Origin: Eshraghiella sp964441705
Lineage (GTDB): Bacteria > Bacillota > Clostridia > Lachnospirales > Lachnospiraceae
Direction of reading: 5' to 3'
Length of the DNA: 25,960 nt
Assembly: GCA_964441705.1 (NCBI GenBank)
Contig: CAYTWF010000045.1
Location: forward strand, 1 to 25,960
The notes below the pieces were generated by a model. That model ran no database searches and was not told the DNA's origin. It saw only the letters and a program-made list of their open reading frames with translations. This document shows positions 1-8,875 of the stretch, piece after piece (positions within the stretch are counted from its first letter, which is position 1; each line of letters opens with the position of its first letter). The translations under genes and the position numbers were made by a program.

Positions 1-1048
1 TTACGTTCATAGCTGCTACAAGCATGAAATCCGCCGGATATTCATACACCCCGTGTACCCTGTTAACCAAAATACGCTTGGTCTCCATGGGAATTCTAAG
101 GGTCTCTATTGTATTAACCGGAAAAAGATTGAATTCATCCAGAAAAAGAACACCATGCTCCGCAAGACTCATCTCACCAGGCATTGGATTCATTCCTCCA
201 CCGGCCATTGCAGTTGGAGTTATTGTACTGTTAGGCATCCGCACCGGTCTTCTTGTAACAAAAGGTTCACCCTCTCCCAAAAGTCCTGCCACGCTGTACA
301 CTCTTGAAATGTCAATACTCTGCTCCATTGTCAGTTCCGGAAGAATAGTTGGAATTCTGTTGGCAATCATTGTTTTGCCTGAACCCGGCGGTCCAATCAT
401 CAGCAGATTATGCATTGAAGCTGCTGCTACCATTGCAGCCCGTTTAAGTCCAATCTGTCCGTGAATATCAGCAAAATCCGGTCCTTCATTATTAACTCTC
501 TCACTGCTGTATTCCATTCTTGAGGCTTCAATGTCAATATTACCTCTCAGGTAACCGACGCACTGTGACAGAGATTTTACTCCAATAACCTTAACACCCT
601 TAACGTAGGATGCCTCAAGTCTGTTAGCATATGGTACTATGCAGCATTTAAGCCTCCTGCTCTCTGCACACATTACCATTGGCAGAATAGCGCTTACCGG
701 ATTAATTCTTCCATCCAGTCCCAGTTCACCTGCAAAAAGTATATTCTCTGTATGCTCCCTGTCCACTACTCCTGCTGCGCAAAGGACAGAAACAGCAATT
801 GCAAGGTCATAATGAGGCCCCTCCTTGCGAATATTGGCTGGTGCCATATTAATTGTAATTCTTGATGGATTCATTCGGATTCTCGAATTACGAAGCGCGG
901 TTCTCACCCGCTCTTTAGCCTCTCTTGCTGTCCCGCCAAGATTGCCGGTCAGATCAAAAGAAGGAATTCCTGCGGTAATGTCAGCCTCAACCTCAATAAG
1001 TTGTGCATTGACTCCAGCTACCGCTGCTGTGTAAACCTTACCTACCAT
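1..1048 (-). CDS. comM: YifB/ComM family Mg-chelatase-like AAA+ protein (partial, 3' end outside window)
   Basis: The minus-strand reading frame opens with ATG at 1048, preceded by the Shine-Dalgarno GGAGG, and stays open for 349 codons to the window edge. It starts MVGKVYTAAVAGVNAQLIEV, typical of the N-terminal domain of the YifB/ComM family, followed by the conserved segment IPSFDLTGN and a lid-like domain. A Walker A motif GPPGSGKT lies near residue 220 and a Walker B motif VLFLDE near residue 310, so the AAA+ core is present but the C-terminal part is cut off; family members are usually about 500 residues. In transformable bacteria ComM is a hexameric branch-migration helicase that helps integrate incoming DNA. 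In Firmicutes its role is less clear and the symbol is by homology only. It is separated from the pilus operon by a terminator and a transposase remnant, so co-regulation is not indicated. Confidence 0.93.
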   Translation of the reverse strand, partial: MVGKVYTAAVAGVNAQLIEVEADITAGIPSFDLTGNLGGTAREAKERVRTALRNSRIRMNPSRITINMAPANIRKEGPHYDLAIAVSVLCAAGVVDREHTENILFAGELGLDGRINPVSAILPMVMCAESRRLKCCIVPYANRLEASYVKGVKVIGVKSLSQCVGYLRGNIDIEASRMEYSSERVNNEGPDFADIHGQIGLKRAAMVAAASMHNLLMIGPPGSGKTMIANRIPTILPELTMEQSIDISRVYSVAGLLGEGEPFVTRRPVRMPNSTITPTAMAGGGMNPMPGEMSLAEHGVLFLDEFNLFPVNTIETLRIPMETKRILVNRVHGVYEYPADFMLVAAMNV

Positions 1049-1104
1049 ATAATTACCTCCAATATATTTCCCCCGGTAATTAGCAGAAAGGATAAAACAC
1101 TATA

Positions 1105-1416
1105 TTATATCTCAGAATATATCTGTTCAGCAGAATACTCCGGATGTTCTTTTACTATTTCTCTGATTCTTGTAATTGTATCTTCAGAAGTCTCCAGTTC
1201 CGCTGCAATCATTGGAATTGACATATTCTTAACAATAAGCTTTCTGGCAAATCGAATGGTTGTCAAAAGCTCGCCTTCCTCACGACCTTCCTCACGAATT
1301 TCTTCCAATCCTCTGAGCATATTCTCACCGCCTTTCTTATTACGCCATTCAGGCAACATACCATTGGTCATTTCACTAATAATATTGTATGTTTCACTAT
1401 CAAGATTGTCAAACAT
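1105..1416 (-). pseudogene. C-terminal remnant of a PD-(D/E)XK (Rpn-type) family transposase
   Basis: This 103-residue frame begins MFDNLDSETYNIISEMTNG, contains KKGGENMLRGLEEIREEG and ends in a helix-turn-helix-like region (SIPMIAAELETSEDTITRI). That layout is the C-terminal tail of Rpn/PD-(D/E)XK nuclease family transposase proteins, which are normally about 280-330 residues. The catalytic nuclease part is absent. The same frame reads upstream through SIHYKDNKE without a good ribosome binding site and soon runs into the terminator of the upstream operon, so the 5' two thirds has been lost. A small active protein cannot be excluded, but a degraded mobile-element gene is more likely. Confidence 0.6.
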
Positions 1417-1460
1417 TTCTTTATTATCTTTATAATGGATTGATGTGGACTTCCCCGGTG

Positions 1461-1501
1461 AAAAAAACAGATGCCATTATCTTATCACGATAATGGCATC
1501 C
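1461..1501 (-). terminator. Rho-independent terminator of the pilus operon
   Basis: A perfect 12-bp inverted repeat, GATGCCATTATC (1470-1481) and GATAATGGCATC (1489-1500), encloses a 7-nt loop. On the minus strand it is followed by a run of seven Ts at 1467-1461. It lies 37 bp after the stop codon of the 1278-residue protein gene and is the only clear intrinsic terminator between there and the operon promoters at about 19.6 kb. Confidence 0.93.
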
Positions 1502-1536
1502 GGTTAATAATTGAATTATTAATTTTTTATAAATTA

Positions 1537-4500
1537 TTAGTCCAGGTCAAACAGCTCATGTACCTTGACATTAACGGTTGTAGAGGATGTATCCTTTCCA
1601 TCTGAAACCTCAATAACAAAATTGTTATTCTCGCCTGAAATAGTTACCAAATCCCTGTATTTCTCATCCTGCAGATTAAGAATTGTCTGAACTCTGTTCT
1701 TAACAGGATTCTTGCCGTCTACTGAGTAGGTTTCCAAAAGAACATATTCTCCATCAGCATTAACCCAGTATACCTTACATTCCTTGAATTCATAGGAGGT
1801 ATCAAATCCCTCATCAGGGTCTGATGGTGTAAAGTCAATTTCAGGAAGCTCAGTTTCATCACCAAGTATATCTATCTGGTATGCATTTTCGCCTACAAGT
1901 TCTCCATTATCAACAGTAACTGCCGGTGGATTATTAGCAGCCTTTAATGCCCTTACAATAGTATTAACGAAAAGCATTCTCTCACTGTTGGTAGCTCCTG
2001 AATGTCCGGAACCAGTGTACACGATATTACCCTTAGAATAGATGTAATAATCGTTAACGGCATCCTGCCCCATATAATTATATATATATGAATACTCTCC
2101 GCCATCTGAATTAAGTGTATACCATACAACTACGTCATCATCATCTGTCTTCGTATCATTTTCCAGCCCTAATGTAAAGTACTGCCAATGTGTAGTACCA
2201 ACATCAAGTGTCTCTGGTATATTGTATGGGAACTGAGTTACCTGTCCCTCATTAAGCTGCTTGGCAGATGTTGTAGTCTCATACTCCCATCCGGTGTAAT
2301 ACTTATAATATCCATTATTCCATCCGGTACTAACCCATTTTGAGCCATGATACCGGCTGTCAGCAATCTTGGTCGAGGCGGCCATATTAGCAGCTCCATT
2401 ATACTGATTTGTGTTATTTCCATACTGAGCAGAACCGCCAAAGGCAATTCTGGCAATACATGGTGCTGTATACTGATATATACCTTTTCCATCGTACTTC
2501 ATACCCATATACTGAATCAATGTACTTCCAAGTTCTGGTGGAACATATCCGAACTCCCATCTGTCTTCAAGTACAGGTACAGTATCATGTGAAAGGAGTA
2601 CAATCTTATCAGCCTCTATATATTCTTTCAGATACTGAATTGTTACTGGGTCACTGATTCTGTCAACCCATGTACCAGTTTCATCATACCAGTTGCCATA
2701 TGCATTAATGAATCCAATAGCAATCATAGTATATTTCATTAACGGATTGCCCTTACCACTGTTCTTTGCAGTGTTGCACATCTTTACCAATGCAGCCATA
2801 TCCACGCTGTCTGCATTAACAATTTCAAGACCTGTTATACTCTTGTTAACATTAAAAAGCTTATCAATAAAGTAGCTGTCTGTCATATCAAGATTGGTAG
2901 CATACTTTGGTCTTATCTGTAATATACTTACCGGCTTAATCTTATCCTCCGGTACTTCAAATATAAAGGCACTCTCGGTCTCGGCTGCATTACCATTCTC
3001 ATCTGTAACAACAAACTTGAATCTTGCATAGGTTGTTATCTCTTCAGGTATTGTTACTGTATACCTAAAGCCTGTTTCCTCAGTAATCTTATTAGCTCCT
3101 GAAGTCCATATCTGGTCCTTAGCGCCCTCATACAGACCATCACCATCACGGTCTACATATATTGCTGCTGTATAGGTGTGGAGCTCACCAAGATTGGATA
3201 TAAGCTTACCGGATACCACCAACTTGCCGGATTCAACGCTTGCTGCGTCTACATTCGGAATAGCAACTCCTGCATTAGTATATTTTACATCATAGCCATC
3301 TATATCAATTACAGGTCTGTTAACAAGCGTAAGCTTTTTGCTGATGCTCTCTTTAATTACATTATCATTAGCTGTAAGAGCTGACAGCCCTGCAATCTTT
3401 GTATTATCAGCAACCTTTGAGGTAACCTTATTAGCAATATCATCAGAAATAACCATTGGCTTTCCGGCTGCCGCATAAGCTGTAAGCTTATTATATGCAT
3501 TAGTTGTCAGGTCATTGCCCGGTACAGGAAGATTAACCTTATCCCAGCCACTCTTATGATTAGGGTCAACTACCGTCGAATATCCATCTGTTGTATACAG
3601 TGCATAATTCGATTTAAAATATGTAGTTCCATCCACTACATTATTGGTTCCAACAATAACAAGGTCATAGCTTTCTATCAAATCATCATTCATTCCGTTA
3701 AATCCGTTAGATGCAACCGATTTAACCTTTACATAATCTGTATAGTTTCTTTCAGTAATGCCCTTTTCTGAGCAGTTAAGATATGACAGTATCTTTTTAA
3801 CTCCTGCATACGAATTATATGCATATGCACCTGATGGCTGTATTTCCAATACATATATAGGTGTGTATATCTTGTGCTTGCCAACATCACCAATAATATA
3901 GTGTACCAGGTCTATATTAGCCTGTGAGCTGTTTCCATTATCAACCTGACTAAATTCTGTCTGATAGACAAATTCATTATTGTAAGCATATCTGGTATCT
4001 GTATTGTAGGTTGTTCCTGTAAGCAGATTTTTATCCATGGCATTGTCACTGTTAAAGAAGAAAACTCTGCCCCTTATGTATTTACTCTTAGCTTCAGTAA
4101 AATATGGATACTGTGAATACCAGCTGCCTGACCATGTATTATAAATGTTTCCATTCCCATAATGATTATGCACAACAGGACAGTTAAGAGGACTATAGTA
4201 GAACATGGAGTCACTCCAGCTGAGAGTACCTGTAATACGGTAGCTTGTTACAGTACATCTTTTATTGCTACAATAGCTAGGCATATAACAGTCATAGGAT
4301 ATGGTCCAGTCTCCGGTATTGCCATTAATGTACACCGAGCCCTTGGAACCATGAAGTGTCATTTCCTTACCACTCCAGCTTACATCATTATAATCAGCAG
4401 CGAATTCACTTATAAAGGTCTCTGGTAAAACTGAATAATTAAGGCTCATAAGTCTTCCAAGATTCTTTGTATCACTGTAATCAGCGGCCTTATCAACTGC

Positions 4501-5373
4501 TCTTTCAAGAATTAATGAGCTTATTCCATTCTTATAATCGTCCGTCACACTTCTAAGATATATCTCCATTGCAACATCTGCAGTTACATCCTTAGTCTTG
4601 TTAGTATTTACTTTTGCAGTATATCTGTTATCTGATATGAGCTGCGGATATTTATTCTTATATTCCACCATGGTGTTATATATATTTGAGCACTGGTCAT
4701 GTTCAATTACGTGAATATATATAAGCTGTGGGTCATACTGATTCAGCATATCGACAGTTACGTCCTTAGCCTCAACTACAGTTACCTCCATAGCATCCAG
4801 CATATTGTTGTCTGCACCAAAAAGACCCCTTGCGAATATATTACGGTCCTTACCATAGCATTTAGTACCATCCTTAAGCTGAAGTGCATAATCAGCAATT
4901 ACATAGTTTTTGTTTTTTTCCTGATAGGACCAGTCTGCAATCTCTGTGCCATCCTCTGTAATAAATATTACATTAGTAACTGCGCTGTTAATTCCTTTAA
5001 TTGCATCACGCCACATAGTAAGAATACTACCTTTATTTTTTTCAAGCTTCTGGTTATATACAAGCTTTACATCATCAAAGGATACTGGTGTATTGTCTGT
5101 ACCAACCTGATAACCCAGCTCAGCAATTCCTTTATCAGTAACTATTTCAAGGATTTTATAAGGATTTTCACTGGTATACAGCTTACCATCAAAAGCATTA
5201 TTAGAAGAATTGCCCTCTATGGTAGTCTGTGCCGAATAGCTGGTGCTTGCTGCACTGGCGTCGGCAGTCTGCACCAAAGGTGAAATAAGCAGAACTATAA
5301 GAGCCAGTATTAAACCACTCTTAAGCTTTTGCCATATTCCTTTTTTCTTCAGATTGTTTTTTATCTTTCTCAT
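1537..5373 (-). CDS. Large secreted DUF5057-like protein, last gene of the type IV pilus operon
   Basis: The protein has 1278 residues. ATG at 5373 has a good SD (GGAGG). A classic Sec signal peptide covers residues 1 to about 42: KKK-rich n-region, hydrophobic LILALIVLLISPL, cleavage probably after ADASA. There is no LPXTG motif, C-terminal membrane anchor or prepilin motif, so the product is predicted to be released or held by partners. Three segments start with a similar beta strand: YKILEIV near 73, IYVLEIQPSG near 508 and VSILQIRP near 816. Motifs such as VLLSHDTVP (about 930) and YYIYSKGNIVYTGSGHS (about 1110) resemble DUF5057 proteins and recall ThuA/class I glutamine amidotransferase-like folds (inference). 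Residues from about 1160 to the end look like a cadherin/Ig-like domain with an acidic DPDEG stretch. It follows the minor pilins by 30 bp and precedes the operon terminator, which suggests a pilus-associated surface or tip protein. No enzymatic function can be assigned. Confidence 0.85.
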   Translation of the reverse strand: MRKIKNNLKKKGIWQKLKSGLILALIVLLISPLVQTADASAASTSYSAQTTIEGNSSNNAFDGKLYTSENPYKILEIVTDKGIAELGYQVGTDNTPVSFDDVKLVYNQKLEKNKGSILTMWRDAIKGINSAVTNVIFITEDGTEIADWSYQEKNKNYVIADYALQLKDGTKCYGKDRNIFARGLFGADNNMLDAMEVTVVEAKDVTVDMLNQYDPQLIYIHVIEHDQCSNIYNTMVEYKNKYPQLISDNRYTAKVNTNKTKDVTADVAMEIYLRSVTDDYKNGISSLILERAVDKAADYSDTKNLGRLMSLNYSVLPETFISEFAADYNDVSWSGKEMTLHGSKGSVYINGNTGDWTISYDCYMPSYCSNKRCTVTSYRITGTLSWSDSMFYYSPLNCPVVHNHYGNGNIYNTWSGSWYSQYPYFTEAKSKYIRGRVFFFNSDNAMDKNLLTGTTYNTDTRYAYNNEFVYQTEFSQVDNGNSSQANIDLVHYIIGDVGKHKIYTPIYVLEIQPSGAYAYNSYAGVKKILSYLNCSEKGITERNYTDYVKVKSVASNGFNGMNDDLIESYDLVIVGTNNVVDGTTYFKSNYALYTTDGYSTVVDPNHKSGWDKVNLPVPGNDLTTNAYNKLTAYAAAGKPMVISDDIANKVTSKVADNTKIAGLSALTANDNVIKESISKKLTLVNRPVIDIDGYDVKYTNAGVAIPNVDAASVESGKLVVSGKLISNLGELHTYTAAIYVDRDGDGLYEGAKDQIWTSGANKITEETGFRYTVTIPEEITTYARFKFVVTDENGNAAETESAFIFEVPEDKIKPVSILQIRPKYATNLDMTDSYFIDKLFNVNKSITGLEIVNADSVDMAALVKMCNTAKNSGKGNPLMKYTMIAIGFINAYGNWYDETGTWVDRISDPVTIQYLKEYIEADKIVLLSHDTVPVLEDRWEFGYVPPELGSTLIQYMGMKYDGKGIYQYTAPCIARIAFGGSAQYGNNTNQYNGAANMAASTKIADSRYHGSKWVSTGWNNGYYKYYTGWEYETTTSAKQLNEGQVTQFPYNIPETLDVGTTHWQYFTLGLENDTKTDDDDVVVWYTLNSDGGEYSYIYNYMGQDAVNDYYIYSKGNIVYTGSGHSGATNSERMLFVNTIVRALKAANNPPAVTVDNGELVGENAYQIDILGDETELPEIDFTPSDPDEGFDTSYEFKECKVYWVNADGEYVLLETYSVDGKNPVKNRVQTILNLQDEKYRDLVTISGENNNFVIEVSDGKDTSSTTVNVKVHELFDLD

Positions 5374-5403
5374 ATTCCATCCTCCATTTCAGATGATATG
5401 CTT

Positions 5404-6054
5404 CTACTCATGCTGCAGGAAACCATTCCTATATGTATATATATCGGAACCAATTTTCATATTTTTAATCGTGTTCCTGATTGTTGTCGTCTTAGTATCA
5501 GAAAGTGTTACACCATTGTTGGAGACTGTAACAGTAACGTCTACCATCAAAGGCTGAGAATAATATATCACACCGGCACCGCCTGTTACCTTGCATCTGT
5601 CACTGATATTAACTGTAATTGATGAAACGTAGTGTGAATAGCAGTACCCCTCCTCCAGCTCGCTTTCACTTAATTCAGCATCTGAAGGCTTATCCATAAT
5701 ATAGACTGACGAACCATTCCAGTATATCAGCCTTGCCGCACCCTTGCCGGTGGTAAATACATATTTACCGCTCTCAAGAGCATACTCTCCGGTATGGATT
5801 GTCAGCTGGTCTGTAGAGGTGGCTATCTCCAACGCAGTAGCCTGCATCAATGCATCCGAAACTGAATTGGACACCTCTGTCAGCTCATTTTGAAGATTTA
5901 TGGAATTGTTCTGCTTGTTGAAAAATCTCGTTCCTGAGGATATGAATGCAAAAATAACAACCATTACAATGCCACTGATTGCCAGAGCAACAAGCACCTC
6001 AACAAGCGAAAGTCCTTTATTATTCAATTTTTCATTATGCCTTAATGCCTTCAT
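5404..6054 (-). CDS. Minor type IV prepilin, PilW/GspJ-like
   Basis: A class III signal peptide is followed by the pilin alpha-1 helix: NNKG|LSLVEVLVALAISGIV, with cleavage after Gly14 and the conserved Glu5 present. An in-frame ATG at 6066 overlaps the upstream stop as TAATG but has no SD. The ATG at 6054 has GGAG six bases upstream and gives a 14-residue basic leader (MKALRHNEKLNNKG) like those of its neighbours, so it is preferred; the product is 216 residues. The head contains two cysteines only (in CYSHYVSS and DRCKVTGG), possibly a disulfide. The size and the glycine/serine-rich soluble domain fit a PilW/GspJ-type minor pilin. It is the fourth minor pilin in the cluster and is probably translationally coupled to the gene before it. 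The exact minor-pilin class is inferred from gene order and length. Confidence 0.85.
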   Translation of the reverse strand: MKALRHNEKLNNKGLSLVEVLVALAISGIVMVVIFAFISSGTRFFNKQNNSINLQNELTEVSNSVSDALMQATALEIATSTDQLTIHTGEYALESGKYVFTTGKGAARLIYWNGSSVYIMDKPSDAELSESELEEGYCYSHYVSSITVNISDRCKVTGGAGVIYYSQPLMVDVTVTVSNNGVTLSDTKTTTIRNTIKNMKIGSDIYTYRNGFLQHE

Positions 6055-6065
6055 ATACTGCTCCA

Positions 6066-6620
6066 TTAGTCAACAACTGTATGCTTGCCTGTTGTAAAAT
6101 ACAGTCTGACAGTTTTCTGTTTATCTGTTTTATACGCAGAAATTATATCACAAAAGCTTTGGGAGGTCAGGTCAATTTCACCTAGCTTGGCTCCTCCATC
6201 AGTAAAATATACACTCTTTACCTCTCCGGATAAGGGTTTGAAAACAATTGTTACTGCGTCTACATCCTCATCAGATATGTAGGTCGGGTTACCATCTTCA
6301 TCCTCAAGATATATCTTAACATTGGATGGAAGTGTTGTTGTCTGGACTGTGACAAATTCCTCATCAGATACTACCTTATACACAGATATTTTCCCGTCCT
6401 CTATGGTAACATTCCATTCATTGGCGGAAATTGTCTTAGCCTTCTGTCTGCACACAGACAGATAATCATCTATCGTGGATGCAGCTTTGGTAACATTTGA
6501 TTTTTTTACCACATTAAAGCTTACAGTTGCGACTCCAATAAGAACTCCCATTATCGCCACAACAACAAGAAGCTCCACCAGAGACATACCTGCATTTCTG
6601 TTCTTACCCATGATTATCAC
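6066..6620 (-). CDS. Minor type IV prepilin, GspH/FimT-like
   Basis: The prepilin motif is NAG|MSLVELLVVVAIMGVLIGV with Glu5, followed by VSFNVVKKSNVTKAASTID, the helix-to-head pattern of GspH/FimT/FimU-like small minor pilins. The product is 184 residues from a GTG start at 6620 that overlaps the stop of the upstream gene as GTGA; GGAG lies 9 bases before this GTG. A second in-frame ATG at 6611 would give an 8-residue leader and cannot be excluded. Its stop overlaps the first possible start of the next minor pilin gene by one base (TAATG). These overlaps suggest coupled translation and fixed stoichiometry among the minor pilins. Confidence 0.86.
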   Translation of the reverse strand: MIIMGKNRNAGMSLVELLVVVAIMGVLIGVATVSFNVVKKSNVTKAASTIDDYLSVCRQKAKTISANEWNVTIEDGKISVYKVVSDEEFVTVQTTTLPSNVKIYLEDEDGNPTYISDEDVDAVTIVFKPLSGEVKSVYFTDGGAKLGEIDLTSQSFCDIISAYKTDKQKTVRLYFTTGKHTVVD

Positions 6621-8872
6621 TCATTCTTTCTCCAGTTGTTGAATTCAAGCATATCGCTTATATCTGTCTGTCCAAAGGACGCATCCTCGCTGCCATTTTT
6701 AAAGCTGTAGAAGTACTTGGATACATCAGGATATTTATCAAGTGCCTGACCTGCTTTGCTGTCTGTACCTGTAGAGATTCTGGCATTATTCATAACATAT
6801 ATTTTGCGGTCCGTCATTATCAGGCCCTCAAAGTCATGGTCAATCTGTACATCTACACCATATGCAAGAATTACTCCGCTGGTTGCTGCAGCCGGAACAT
6901 TATAAAGAGTGGTTGAATCATTACCCTTAACAATAACAGCTGCGATAGTTCCAAGGGCATCCTCATTAATATGCTCTATATTGTCACCCAGATTCTTAAG
7001 TGCGGTTGTATCAATACTCTGTGAGTATATGGTTGGAAGCTGGTCAGCTCCATCTAAAAGATAGGAATTACCATCTATCTTAATGCTCTCAGGGAATTCA
7101 AAAAGTCCTGTTTCTGTTCCATCCCCTGCGTCATACAGGAAGGATTTAAGAATCGAATATCTGTTGTATTTGCTTGAACAGTTTTCTTTAACTGCTGCAT
7201 AATCCACCAAAGTGTTATTATACACGTCCATTACCTGGTCTTCACCGGTCTGGCTTACCTGCATAAGTGTTCCACTTGTAAAAACACTGGCTGACTCGTT
7301 AAGCTTAATCATCGATTCCGTTGTTACGAATCTGTTCAGGCTTCGGTTAATAATCTTCATAAGATTATCTCTGTCTGTTGTATCAGCTGCACTATACTTA
7401 TTGCCAAGAGCGCTCTTTAAAAAGCTCTCACTCATAACGCACTTAACATAATCTGCCTGTGCTGTTTTATTCTTAAAATTAAGGTATGCATAATAATATC
7501 CATTAACATTCTTAATTACATATGGCTCCACTGTATCAAGATAGCCAAGTCTGTATGCAAAGAATTTATCAAGCTTCGCAACAATTAAGGACTTGGATGG
7601 ATTGGTTGCTGCTGTTCCATCTGCAAGAGTAACATAAGCTGCAGGAACCATATATATCTCCTGATTACCCTTAACAGCTATTGAATCAGCCGTCATATAC
7701 TGAGTTGAAGCATCCATTCCAAAATCTATGTACGCACGTCCTGCCAGCAGCAGATAATTAACTGCGCTCATATCAATTGTACATTTTCTTCCGTTAACAA
7801 TAATGGCACTGCTCTTAGAGGAATCTGATTCATAGCCCTGATTGCCAAAGCCATAAAAAGAACCTGCAAGAGTCACCTTGCTTTCGGCGCCCTTAAGTGT
7901 TAAGTCATCCGCAACATAGGTTTTGGCAAGGTCTGATGAGAAATTAATAAGACCAGGTCCATTAGTATCTCCCACATTAATGTTATCAGTCCATATACTG
8001 GCATTACCAACATTTAACACTGAATTACTGTTGCCGCCCAAAAGATTAATATCTCCTGATACAACCAGAGTTGAAGGAAGTCCGGCAGCATCTGCTGTAA
8101 CATCAAGCTCACTGCCAGAATATATGTTCAAACCATTATCACCGGCAAATGCCCCTCCAATAATAGAAGGTGACGCTACTGAGGTACCATCTTTACCTAT
8201 ATTAATACTATCCATACCTATAAGACAATACTTAAGGTAGGTTTCAAGTCCATTAGCAATATTGTTGGTAAAATCAAGACTCATCTCAGGATATGCAATT
8301 ACCACATCTACAGTAACTGTAGAAAAATAATCCTCACTCTTATTAGTCTTGTATTCAACCGTCATATCCTCAAGTGTTAATTTATTAACATTGCCATTAA
8401 CATCTGTGGATGGTGTAATCATGCCAATGGATTTAACATCTGCATGGTCCGTATAGGTTATAAAGCTGTTCAGATAAGCCTTGGCAGTATCAATATCAGT
8501 AACCCTGCTGCTCATGGTCTCTATATACTGGTCCTGCATCATCTGATTAGCCTCTGAATTGTTACGCTGTATGTACACAACTGTTCCATTAACAGTTGTC
8601 TGTGTCAAAAGATTGGACACTGTATAGGTGTAGGAATCTGCAAGAGAATTATAGCAGTCCATCCCAACTCCTGCATATATCTCGTCCAGAACCGATTCTG
8701 CACTGTAGAAGGTCTTCTTGGAGTTATTATCCATAACATTAAGCTGATAATTGGTCATGGCTGATGATACAATAACCGTTGCCAGGATTCCAACAAAACC
8801 GGCAGCAACAATTGCTACAACCAATGATGAACCTTTATTATTTTTTCTTAAGCTTTTTAATAGTTTTTTCAA
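6617..8872 (-). CDS. Very large minor pilin without Glu5 (GspK/PilX-like position), beta-rich head
   Basis: The start codon is TTG at 8872, with GGAGG eight bases upstream inside the end of the preceding gene; no better start lies nearby. The leader MKKLLKSLRKNNKG precedes SSLVVAIVAAGFVGILATVIV, so the processing site and hydrophobic helix are present but residue 5 is Val rather than Glu. Among the pseudopilins, GspK is the one that lacks Glu5 and sits at the tip; PilX occupies the comparable place in T4P clusters. At 751 residues this is far larger than usual for GspK (about 300) or PilX (about 200). Residues about 240-400 alternate short beta strands with Gly/Asn/Asp turns (for example SGDINLLGGNSNSVLNVGN), resembling a right-handed beta-helix. 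It sits between the 402-residue pilin and the GspH-like pilin. A tip subunit with an adhesive or binding head is the likely role (inference). Confidence 0.85.
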   Translation of the reverse strand: MKKLLKSLRKNNKGSSLVVAIVAAGFVGILATVIVSSAMTNYQLNVMDNNSKKTFYSAESVLDEIYAGVGMDCYNSLADSYTYTVSNLLTQTTVNGTVVYIQRNNSEANQMMQDQYIETMSSRVTDIDTAKAYLNSFITYTDHADVKSIGMITPSTDVNGNVNKLTLEDMTVEYKTNKSEDYFSTVTVDVVIAYPEMSLDFTNNIANGLETYLKYCLIGMDSINIGKDGTSVASPSIIGGAFAGDNGLNIYSGSELDVTADAAGLPSTLVVSGDINLLGGNSNSVLNVGNASIWTDNINVGDTNGPGLINFSSDLAKTYVADDLTLKGAESKVTLAGSFYGFGNQGYESDSSKSSAIIVNGRKCTIDMSAVNYLLLAGRAYIDFGMDASTQYMTADSIAVKGNQEIYMVPAAYVTLADGTAATNPSKSLIVAKLDKFFAYRLGYLDTVEPYVIKNVNGYYYAYLNFKNKTAQADYVKCVMSESFLKSALGNKYSAADTTDRDNLMKIINRSLNRFVTTESMIKLNESASVFTSGTLMQVSQTGEDQVMDVYNNTLVDYAAVKENCSSKYNRYSILKSFLYDAGDGTETGLFEFPESIKIDGNSYLLDGADQLPTIYSQSIDTTALKNLGDNIEHINEDALGTIAAVIVKGNDSTTLYNVPAAATSGVILAYGVDVQIDHDFEGLIMTDRKIYVMNNARISTGTDSKAGQALDKYPDVSKYFYSFKNGSEDASFGQTDISDMLEFNNWRKNE

Positions 8873-8875
8873 GGG

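Noticed and set aside
4699..5283. 194-residue plus-strand frame inside the 1278-residue protein gene.
   Set aside because: It is antisense to a gene with a signal peptide, SD and family motifs; its composition is rich in Cys, Ile and Tyr as expected of a shadow frame.
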